Positions 1 through 6,492 of a stretch of DNA of 10,635 nucleotides are shown here, one piece after another. The translations under genes and the position numbers were made by a program. Origin of the DNA: JACKAQ01 sp020634975 [NCBI: Calditrichia bacterium] (GTDB taxonomy: Bacteria > Calditrichota > Calditrichia > RBG-13-44-9); contig JACKAQ010000011.1 of NCBI GenBank assembly GCA_020634975.1, forward strand, positions 1 through 10,635, given 5' to 3'. Position 1 is the stretch's first letter. The number at the start of each line of letters is the position of its first letter. Below the pieces are notes generated by a model. It was not told the origin of the DNA and made no database searches. It saw nothing but the letters and a program-made list of their open reading frames with translations.

Positions 1-228
1 GGCATTCCCCAAAAACAGCTCGAGAAAATTTTTGAACCGTTGTATAGCACCAAAGCTTTTGGTATCGGTTTGGGCTTGCCGATCGTTAAACAAATTGTCG
101 AAAGCCACAGCGGAACAATAACGATCAATAGCATCACGGGAAAAGGAACAACCGTTAATATTAGTTTACCTGTTTATCAAAACGAGAAAAAAGAGAATGT
201 GGGCAGAAAGAGGATTGAATTACCGTAA
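1..228 (+). CDS. Sensor histidine kinase, C-terminal end only (5' part outside window)
   Basis: The frame is open from base 1 to the TAA at 226-228, giving 75 visible residues. They are the last part of a HATPase_c (GHKL) ATP-binding domain. A G-I-P of the G1 region is at the very start, followed by an F-box (IFEPLYSTK, visible residues 10-18), a glycine-rich G2 box (FGIGLGLPI, 20-28) and the final strands ending near SLPVY. The family autophosphorylates a histidine with ATP and passes the phosphate to a response regulator. No receiver or DNA-binding domain follows, so it is a plain kinase and not a hybrid. The next gene starts inside its last 32 bases in another frame and encodes a closely similar ATPase end, which points to tandem duplication and probable co-transcription. 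The sensor part cannot be seen. Confidence 0.9.
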   Translation, partial: GIPQKQLEKIFEPLYSTKAFGIGLGLPIVKQIVESHSGTITINSITGKGTTVNISLPVYQNEKKENVGRKRIELP

Positions 229-3200
229 TGGTATTGAAAAGCAGATAATAAACTATTGTTTATTATCTGTTTACATGTTGTGTTTGTGGCAATTTAACGA
301 TTTGCTCGCAGATGAGCAATTGCTGAAATTCAAACGGCTTTCCGTTTCGGAAGGACTTTCCCAAAACACGGTAAATTGTATTCTGCAAGATAGTTACGGC
401 TTTATCTGGCTGGGCACAGATGACGGATTAAACCGTTATGACGGCTACGAATTCCGGAAATATTACCACAATCCGGCAGACACCACCAGCATATCGGATA
501 ACAACATCAGATGCATGATCGAAATGCCCGGCAACAAAATTTGGGTGGGTACGCTTGCCGGCGGAATTTCTATTCTGGACAACGAAACCGGGAAATTTTC
601 AAAGTATAATTTGGATATTGAATATAGCAATCAAAATATCCTCAATGGTGTTTTCGCCATTCACCGTGATCGGTTTCAAAAATTGTGGGTGATGCACACC
701 AATGGATTGATTCGGTTTGAAATGGACGGCGATAGCCTTTCTGATCCACAATATTTTTGGTTCAATGAAATCGTTTCCTCGGCGTATTTTCAACATTTTA
801 CGGTCGATAAAAACGGTGATGCCTGGGTTTTAAAAAATAGAAAATTATTCTCACTGGATATCGCCACCGGCAGATTTTTGCAATATCATAAAAACCCTAA
901 CCACAGGTTTAATAAATATTTATGCGATTTTTTATATAGCGATAAAAGCGCACGCCTTTGGATGACCAAATCCACAGAATCCGGTGAAAACGAAATTTGC
1001 GAATTCAATTTTGATGAAAACCGATGGGAAAAATTCATCCAAACCGATGAGAAAAAGTTTTTTGGCGCATTGGAGTCCGAAAACGACTTTTTCTTTTATG
1101 GCGAATCCGGCATTATACGATTTAATCCGGATCTGCCCGATGATCAGAAAATTATTTTATATAACGAAAATATCGATGCACCGGTGCTTTCTGCATTGGT
1201 AAACCGCGACGGCACATTGTGGCTGGGCTCATTCGGCTATGGTGCATACCGTTTATCGAGTATCACTTCCCGGTTTTTGTCATATCCGCCTGATGCATCG
1301 CCGGAAAATCGCTGGAAAAGCATTCGAACCATCTACGTTGATCCGGATGGCATACTTTGGCTGGGAACATACGATGGACTTTATCTGATCGACCGGGAAA
1401 AGAATACCATTTCGCTAAAAAATATATATGAAAAAAATGTCAGCAAAGAAGTGCAGGTAGTTTACAGTATTTATGAGGATCCTGTAGGGAATGGCGATAC
1501 CCTATGGCTGGGGATCGAAGGCGATGATCTGATACGCCTCAACCGCAAAACCGGAGAATTCAAATTTTTCCGGGTAAATTCCGAAGACCCCAATAGTGTT
1601 GCAGGGCGGGTGATGACCGGCATCATGCGGGATAAAAAGGGACGATTGTGGGTGAGCACATTGAATGGCGTAAGCCGAATGAAACCTGAATCCGATCAGT
1701 TCGACAATTATTATCACGATCCGTTTGATTCTTCCAGCCTGAGCAGCAACCAAACGATTTGTATTATGGAAGATAGCCAACAGCGCATCTGGGTCGGCAC
1801 TATTTCCGGCTTAAATCAATACCTGCCTGAGTCGGATAGTTTCCGGCGCTATATGTATAATCCATTGCAACCGGGTGGTTTAAAAGCCCGGCGCATCGAA
1901 GTTATTTACGAATCGAAACATCCGGATTTTGCCGGTAAATTGTGGCTGGGAACCGCCGGCGGCGGTTTGGTGGAGATGATCGAACAGCCGGACGGGTCGA
2001 TCAATTTCAAACATTATACATCCAAAAACGATCTGGCGAACAATGTTGTTTACGGCATCCTGGAAGATGAAGATGGCAATTTATGGATGAGTTCCAATAA
2101 AGGAATTTCCAAATATAATATCCGTTCCGGTACCTTCAAAAATTATGATATCGAGGATGGTTTACAGGATAATGAGTTTAACGCGAAAGCATTTTTTAAG
2201 GGAACATCGGGCGAAATGTTTTTTGGCGGCGTCAACGGATTAAACATGTTTTATCCGTCAGAGCTTGGTATTTCATCATTTGAAGCGCCGGTGCGAATGA
2301 CGGATTTCAAAATATTTAATAAAAGCGTTGATTTGGGGAAGGCGCCGCATGATGTAAAAAATATTGAGCTCAATTACACTGACAATGTTTTTTCGTTCGA
2401 ATTTGCCGCGCTGGATTACAATTCGCCGTCCAAAAATCAATACGCATATAAAATGGAAGGCTTCAATAAGGACTGGATTCAACTCCATACCAAACGCGAT
2501 ATCACATTTACAAATCTGGATCCCGGAGCCTATCGGCTGAACATAAAAGCGACCAACAGCGACGGTATCTGGAATGAGTCCGACATTCTGAGTATTGGCA
2601 TCAACATTCTGCCGCCATTTTGGGATACCTGGTGGTTTCGATATTTAATTGCAGTTATACTCATTATCGGATTATGGCTGTTTTTTAAATGGCGAACATC
2701 GGATATCGTCAATAAAAACAAAGAATTGGAGCTGCTGGTTGAAGGGAAAATAGTTGAGATTCGCCAAATTAACGAGCGATTGTTGTCGCAGGAAAAGTTG
2801 GCCAATCTCGGAAAGTTGATTACTGTTGTCAGCCACGAATTGCGCAATCCGCTTGGCACGATTCGCAGCGCATTTTTTTCGCTGAATGAAATGATTGCGC
2901 CAAAAGACCAAACCATAAACAGGGTGATGGAAAGGGCGGAGCGCAATATTCAGCGCTGCGATACGATCATCAAAGAATTGCTGGATTTCACCCGATTGCC
3001 AAAACTTTGTCTGGAAACCGTGCAAATCAACGATTTGATCCGCGAAGTGATCGAGGAATCGAATATCCATGAAACTATCGAAGTGCGCCTGAAACTGGAC
3101 GCTACCCATGCCCTGCATATCGATATCGAACAAATCCGGCGGTGCCTTATCAACCTGATCGATAACGCCTGCCACGCGATGCTGGACGAAATTGACAGCA

Positions 3201-3499
3201 ACAAACGCTATCGGCTCACCATTTCTTCGTGGGATGGCAGCAACGGTATTTTTGTGGTCATCGAAGATAACGGTCCGGGGATTCCGCTGGAATTGCGAAA
3301 AAAAATATTCGAACCGCTATTCAGCACCAAAGGGTTTGGTGTGGGAATGGGTTTGCCAATTACCAAACAAATTGTGGAACTGCATCAGGGGCGTATCGAA
3401 GTGGACAATTCCGTTGGTAATGGAACGGCAATGCGTATTTTTTTACCGCTGTTTTCGCGAAGTAAAAAAATATACAACGATCTGATTGGTATGGAATAG
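197..3499 (+). CDS. Two-propeller sensor histidine kinase (Reg_prop x14, Y_Y_Y, TM, HisKA, HATPase_c)
   Basis: A 1100-residue membrane sensor kinase. A hydrophobic stretch at about 18-36 is a likely signal peptide or anchor. From about 45 to 690 there are 14 blade-like repeats with the pattern (I/L)W(L/V)GT..GL..(Y/F), the first at I70-W71 and the last near M674. This suits two seven-bladed periplasmic propellers. A Y_Y_Y domain follows (about 730-800, ending with GAYRLNIKATNSDG), then one membrane helix (about 811-831) and a charged linker. The kinase core has the H-box SHELRNPLG with phospho-acceptor H880, N-box N990, G1 box D1024-NGPGI and G2 box at G1046 (GFGVGMGLP). There is no receiver or AraC domain, unlike the hybrid sensors of Bacteroides, so a separate response regulator is expected. 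The ATG at 197 is preceded by an A/G-rich stretch and places a basic residue before the hydrophobic segment; an in-frame ATG at 275 is less likely because it would cut that segment. The start overlaps the upstream kinase by 32 bp. The ligand is unknown. Confidence 0.95.
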   Translation: MWAERGLNYRNGIEKQIINYCLLSVYMLCLWQFNDLLADEQLLKFKRLSVSEGLSQNTVNCILQDSYGFIWLGTDDGLNRYDGYEFRKYYHNPADTTSISDNNIRCMIEMPGNKIWVGTLAGGISILDNETGKFSKYNLDIEYSNQNILNGVFAIHRDRFQKLWVMHTNGLIRFEMDGDSLSDPQYFWFNEIVSSAYFQHFTVDKNGDAWVLKNRKLFSLDIATGRFLQYHKNPNHRFNKYLCDFLYSDKSARLWMTKSTESGENEICEFNFDENRWEKFIQTDEKKFFGALESENDFFFYGESGIIRFNPDLPDDQKIILYNENIDAPVLSALVNRDGTLWLGSFGYGAYRLSSITSRFLSYPPDASPENRWKSIRTIYVDPDGILWLGTYDGLYLIDREKNTISLKNIYEKNVSKEVQVVYSIYEDPVGNGDTLWLGIEGDDLIRLNRKTGEFKFFRVNSEDPNSVAGRVMTGIMRDKKGRLWVSTLNGVSRMKPESDQFDNYYHDPFDSSSLSSNQTICIMEDSQQRIWVGTISGLNQYLPESDSFRRYMYNPLQPGGLKARRIEVIYESKHPDFAGKLWLGTAGGGLVEMIEQPDGSINFKHYTSKNDLANNVVYGILEDEDGNLWMSSNKGISKYNIRSGTFKNYDIEDGLQDNEFNAKAFFKGTSGEMFFGGVNGLNMFYPSELGISSFEAPVRMTDFKIFNKSVDLGKAPHDVKNIELNYTDNVFSFEFAALDYNSPSKNQYAYKMEGFNKDWIQLHTKRDITFTNLDPGAYRLNIKATNSDGIWNESDILSIGINILPPFWDTWWFRYLIAVILIIGLWLFFKWRTSDIVNKNKELELLVEGKIVEIRQINERLLSQEKLANLGKLITVVSHELRNPLGTIRSAFFSLNEMIAPKDQTINRVMERAERNIQRCDTIIKELLDFTRLPKLCLETVQINDLIREVIEESNIHETIEVRLKLDATHALHIDIEQIRRCLINLIDNACHAMLDEIDSNKRYRLTISSWDGSNGIFVVIEDNGPGIPLELRKKIFEPLFSTKGFGVGMGLPITKQIVELHQGRIEVDNSVGNGTAMRIFLPLFSRSKKIYNDLIGME

Positions 3500-3557
3500 T
3501 GTGATTTGGAAAGGTGAGAAAAAAGGAAGCGAGAAAAAAGCGGAAAGTAGGGGAGTG

Positions 3558-4475
3558 TCAAAAATTTTCGGGGAGGCTTTCGCCGGTGGCGATGGGTTTG
3601 CCGGACATCTTTTTTTTGGAGAAAAAATATCCCGCCGCCGTGGCGATTTGGGAGATGAGCATCAACAAAACGCCGGCGAACGCGCGAAAAGAACGGGCAC
3701 GCCGCAACGGATACATCAGCAAATTTACATAAAACGACAGCGGTTGCAGCGATGGCGTTTTTGCCGCACGTTGTTGGCGGTTCTGTTGCAACTGCCGCAC
3801 GCCGCAGCCGTAATTAAAGTGCTGTCGCCAAAATCCCGCAAACGTTAAAGTGTGAAAATGATAGATTTTTGCATCCGGCAGATAAACGGATTGCCAGCCG
3901 TTGGCTGTCCAGCGTTCGCAAAACGCGCGATCTTCCCCGGCAGCCAGCGGAAAATTGCTGTCAAACCCACCCAATTTGTGAAACAGATTTGCCGGAACAA
4001 CCAGATTATTTGATGTAAAAAATCGCCCGTCGCGATTCGTCGATTCAAAATAATCATACAAATAATCGATCAGCAGTTGGCTGGTTTCGGAAAAAATATT
4101 CTCCGGAATTGCGTTGATGCTTTTTCCGCCGATCAGCGCATCCGGTGTCGATTTAATTTGTCTGGCAATTTGGGTCAGCCAATCCGTTGCCGGTGCGCAA
4201 TCGTCATCCGTAAAAACCAGGAATTGCCCGGTTGCGCGATCTGCACCATTGTTCCGCGCCGCAGCCGGACCGCTGTTTTTCTGGCTTAACAGACTGATTT
4301 TCAGTGATTTGCTAAACTTGTTTACAATCGCATCCGGCAGCGATTTGCTGCCGTCGTCCACCACGATTACCTCAAAATTATCCGCCGGGAAATCCAGTGC
4401 TGCAATCGCCGAAAGGCAGTTTCGCAACTGCACCGCCCGATTAAATGTGGGAATGATGATGGAAAAAAGCGGCAT
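3558..4475 (-). CDS. GT2-family glycosyltransferase
   Basis: A 305-residue GT-A fold glycosyltransferase that would move a sugar from a nucleotide-sugar donor to a lipid- or glycan-linked acceptor on the cytosolic face of the membrane. The start FSIIIPTFNR (4-13) is the typical first strand. VVDDGS (D40, D41) binds the nucleotide, and NSGPAAARNNG (67-77) is the usual family loop. The metal-binding DXD is TDDDC (D90-D92), and the probable catalytic acidic pair is E181-D182 in AGEDRAFCERW. A hydrophobic segment at about 272-290 followed by FFSKKK suggests a C-terminal membrane anchor. Length is normal for the family. The ATG at 4473-4475 fits the conserved N-terminus, though no clear ribosome binding site is visible. 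It lies 29 bp downstream of the broken GT87-like gene and converges on the kinase genes. The acceptor and donor cannot be told from the sequence. Confidence 0.92.
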   Translation of the reverse strand: MPLFSIIIPTFNRAVQLRNCLSAIAALDFPADNFEVIVVDDGSKSLPDAIVNKFSKSLKISLLSQKNSGPAAARNNGADRATGQFLVFTDDDCAPATDWLTQIARQIKSTPDALIGGKSINAIPENIFSETSQLLIDYLYDYFESTNRDGRFFTSNNLVVPANLFHKLGGFDSNFPLAAGEDRAFCERWTANGWQSVYLPDAKIYHFHTLTFAGFWRQHFNYGCGVRQLQQNRQQRAAKTPSLQPLSFYVNLLMYPLRRARSFRAFAGVLLMLISQIATAAGYFFSKKKMSGKPIATGESLPENF

Positions 4476-4504
4476 ATTTTATTGTATAAATTTGATTGAA
4501 AATT

Positions 4505-5745
4505 TCAAAATGCGCGGGTACGCAATTTCGGTTGTTGCCGGACGATAATGGCATCCGATTTATGCCGCACCTCGCTGTTCTTCGGATAGTTGACATCCCG
4601 CCGTTGCACATGCGATTCTACAATAAAGTAAATTAATATAGACAACCACAAAATTTTTTGAAGTAATACATAGATTGTATTTATTGGCGGATTAAAAAAA
4701 TATAAACCACCTGGTGCGATAGAAAACAATATTAACAAAAAGAGCAAAATCGAAGGAGTTATAGCCTGTTTTGCCTGGTTGGATATTTTTCTAAATAGCC
4801 CTATCAAAGGGAAAAGTAACAGCAAATCATCATACCACATGTGATATGTCCAAAATCTGGCAAATATAGCAGAGACTCCTAATAACAGCCATATATCTAC
4901 ATTTCGATAAAAATATACCCATACACCGAGTATAAAGAATCCAAGTATTGCATTTTCTAAACTTAAACCATGTAACGCTGAGTGCCTCCATCCAATCATT
5001 TAAATATGTAACAACATAACTTTTGTCTGCTAATAAATCTTTTCACCACTTGTTAGATTTTCACTGATTTGGTCGTTCCCAAATGCAGCCCTCTATGGAT
5101 CTTTTAACCAATCCTGATGAAGATTAATAGGATTCGTTTGCATTTGATATGCACTAAATAATATGCATGCAGAATAAATAACTCCTAATAGTATGAAAGG
5201 TCTTACTCTCGTGTTTTTAAAAAAATATCCAAATAAATGGTGCAGAAAGTGTTGGTTTAACAAAGCAAAAGATAAAAGTATTCCAGATAAAACGTCAGTC
5301 CTTAAATTTGAGGCGTTTTGTAATATATATATAGAAATAAGCAAAATAGAGATGATATGAATCGGCAATTGACCATTGCTGATAGTTGCGCCGATCGAAT
5401 ACATCGATAAAAGGTGATTGCCACAAAGAATTGCCATGTTTTGTGCTTTTGGTTTAAAACAATAAAAGATAAAGACTGACGAACTAAAATAACTAACGCG
5501 ACAATGGTTGTTAATGCCCAAAACCAACGTGCTGCCCCAAAAGATAACCAACCCATTAATGGATATAATAACACATAGCTTGCCGGCGGATACATTGCGG
5601 TTCCATGCTCGGTAAACATTTTTCCTTCAATCCAGGTTTGTAACTCATTATGACGATTTCGGAGGTCAATTGCACCCATGTCGCCAACCTGAAACAGCAA
5701 CCGCCAGAATTCATATCCGAGCCAGATCACGGAGATGATTGCCAT
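4505..5745 (-). pseudogene. GT87/DUF2029-like polytopic glycosyltransferase, broken by multiple frame breaks
   Basis: Three pieces read as one multi-pass membrane protein of roughly 410 residues. The N-terminal piece (5745 down to about 5412) has the luminal loop GDMGAIDLRNRH and YPPASYVLLYPL. The middle piece (about 5408 to 5093) includes SIGATISNGQLP and several helices. The C-terminal piece (4999-4505) has GVSAIFARFWTYHMWYDDL followed by further helices. GT87-type enzymes use polyprenyl-phosphate sugars outside the cytoplasm. A missing T at the A4 run 5409-5412 (+ strand) joins pieces one and two. In the middle piece one extra base at 5256-5258 restores LLKPTLSAPFIWIFF, and the frame returns at the A7 run 5219-5225. 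Three stops in the frame shared by the middle and last pieces (5093-5095, about 5048, 5000-5002) separate them; part of that gap reads LADKSYVVTYLNDW in another frame. The true start is unclear: upstream of the ATG at 5745 there is a stop 18 codons away and no spaced ribosome site. The region is AT-rich compared with its neighbours. It may be a decayed gene or an intact gene with sequencing indels. Confidence 0.75.
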
Positions 5746-5851
5746 TCCCCAATTGCAACCTGCAACAGGCGCAATTGAAAAGGTGTGTAACCAGTTTTGT
5801 TGATTTTAGATGATTGTTTTTCAAAATATGTTGTGTTTTCAAGTGTGTTAA

Positions 5852-5879
5852 GACAGGGCGTTTCACTGTCGTGCCCCTG
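5852..5879. terminator. Weak hairpin between the small membrane gene and the GT87-like gene
   Basis: CAGGGC (5854-5859) can pair with GCCCCTG (5873-5879), with one bulged base. A competing pair GACAG (5852-5856) / CTGTC (5866-5870) overlaps it. On the - strand it lies 21-48 bases past the repaired stop of the small membrane gene. There is no T-run after it, so a Rho-independent terminator is doubtful. It may instead be part of a dispersed intergenic repeat. Confidence 0.25.
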
Positions 5880-5887
5880 AATCAAAT

Positions 5888-5921
5888 TTATCCTTACCCT
5901 TATCCTTCACTCTTTATCCTT
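5888..5921. repeat. Three spaced copies of TTATCCTT (AAGGATAA on the - strand)
   Basis: TTATCCTT occurs at 5888-5895, 5900-5907 and 5914-5921, with periods of 12 and 14 bases. The array runs over the 3' end of the small membrane gene, so its last residues (KRIKSEG, after frame repair) and its stop codon are made from the repeat. This suggests that repeat DNA replaced the original end of the gene. Confidence 0.55.
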
Positions 5922-6212
5922 TTCACCCGTAGGTTGACAACGCGATTGTAAATCATCCTGATCGCATATCCGGCGATGCCTCCGGTGAGCGCCCCATAAA
6001 AAATCCGATAAACGCGCCCGGCCAGGAAACCGTGTATCCGATAAAAACTCACCGAGTAGCCGCAAATGATATCCCGGAAACGGACCGCCTTTGATGAGCA
6101 GCCACGCCGTCATGATAAAAATGATACCGCCGCACATCACCGCCATCACAAAAGCGAGGATACCCGCCTTGATGCGCAAAATCTGATCGTTGACCGAGGG
6201 TGTTTGTTTCAT
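5900..6212 (-). pseudogene. Small two- or three-helix membrane protein with two frame breaks; paralogue of the flavoprotein's C-terminal domain
   Basis: The start is ATG at 6210-6212 (MKQTPSVNDQILRIKAG), preceded by CAGGA five bases upstream. The first helix (GILAFVMAVMCGGIIFIMTAWLL) and the loop to LRLLGEF are in frame. The reading then breaks at the A5 run 6043-6047 (+ strand). Adding one base there gives FIGYTVSWPGAFIGFF, and adding one more at the A6 run 5998-6003 gives YGALTGGIAGYAI and RMIYNRVVNLRV, ending at the TAA 5900-5902, about 104 residues in all. The repaired protein aligns with residues about 514-590 of the adjacent FAD oxidoreductase (shared LLG, SW.GA, GG, AI and glycine pattern). 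As written, the unrepaired frame runs on to 5907 with an arginine-rich, unlikely tail. No function is known to me; it is likely an inner-membrane protein acting with the glycan genes around it. The two breaks may be sequencing errors, real decay, or sites of slippage. Confidence 0.75.
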
Positions 6213-6217
6213 CGTTG

Positions 6218-6222
6218 TCCTG
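6218..6222 (-). promoter_or_regulatory. Ribosome binding site of the small membrane gene
   Basis: CAGGA on the - strand ends 5 bases before the ATG at 6212. It decides in favour of this start over the longer in-frame upstream opening to 6344, whose extra residues run into the intergenic repeats and look non-coding. Confidence 0.55.
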
Positions 6223-6287
6223 TCAAATGGTTTTCGAGTTTCGCGAACGATTTGTGTTCGATTTTTGTTGCCAAAAAGCACTGTGGT

Positions 6288-6320
6288 GATCTTAGAGACC
6301 CTGTCTTCGCAGGGTGACAA
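6288..6320 (-). repeat. Intergenic palindromic repeat, copy A (inverted relative to copy B)
   Basis: ACCCTG (6298-6303) and CAGGGT (6310-6315) form a perfect 6-bp stem around a TCTTCG loop. On the - strand it reads TTGTCACCCTGCG...CAGGGTCTC, matching the frame GTCA-YYC-TGC...GCAGG-R-TCTC seen in the second element at 6339-6390. It lies in the non-coding gap between the FAD oxidoreductase and the small membrane gene. It has no T-tract, so it is better seen as a REP-like dispersed element than as a terminator. Confidence 0.55.
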
Positions 6321-6338
6321 CCGGTTAATGGTTATTAT

Positions 6339-6390
6339 GGTCATTCTGCTCCGAAGGAGCGCCTTCGGCGTGAAGGCAGGAATCTCCCGG
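6339..6390 (+). repeat. Intergenic palindromic repeat, copy B, compound hairpin
   Basis: The element starts GGTCATTCTGC and ends GGCAGGAATCTCCCGG, so its ends are imperfect inverted repeats (ATTC-TGC / GCAGGAAT). Inside are two small hairpins, GCTCC-GAA-GGAGC (6348-6360) and CGCC-TTC-GGCG. A copy of the same left end, GGTCATTCCTGC, is cut off by the window edge at 10624-10635, which supports a dispersed family. Confidence 0.6.
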
Positions 6391-6451
6391 GGAAAGCTAC
6401 AAAATCATTTGTTGACACTGTCCGCAAAATAATGCAGAGCTTAAAAACGAG

Positions 6452-6485
6452 GTGTGTCATTCGTGAAATTCGTGGATAAACAATA
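6452..6485. repeat. Short phrase with doubled ATTCGTG next to the FAD oxidoreductase stop
   Basis: ATTCGTG occurs twice, at 6459-6465 and 6468-6474 (period 9), followed by GATAAACAATAG. It lies just past the 3' end of the FAD oxidoreductase. I recall similar 'attcgtg...attcgtgg' phrases scattered between genes in many environmental genomes, but that is from memory and unchecked. The rest of the gap (6213-6492) holds the two palindromic repeats and shows no gene. Confidence 0.4.
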
Positions 6486-6492
6486 GAAATGA

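Noticed and set aside
2672-3175. 167-residue open frame on the - strand under the kinase core
   Set aside because: It is a shadow of the HisKA/HATPase coding sequence, where the H, N and G boxes are all in the + frame.
3500-3557. Shared bidirectional terminator between the convergent kinase and GT2 genes
   Set aside because: The stretch is purine-rich on the + strand with no stable stem that I can find.
3486-3848. 120-residue + strand frame starting at the kinase stop
   Set aside because: It runs antisense into the GT2 gene and has a biased K/R/G composition with no ribosome site; the GT2 frame has full family motifs.
6288-6320. Rho-independent terminator after the FAD oxidoreductase
   Set aside because: The stem is good, but neither strand has a T-run after it, and the sequence matches a repeat pattern.
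6213-6344. Longer N-terminus for the small membrane protein, starting at 6344
   Set aside because: The extra residues are encoded by the palindromic repeat, and a proper ribosome site lies just before the ATG at 6212.
6411-6440. TTGACA followed by AATAAT as a + strand promoter
   Set aside because: The spacing is too short and no + strand gene follows.
6288-6485. CRISPR array
   Set aside because: The repeated words differ in length, orientation and spacing; there are no regular repeat-spacer units.
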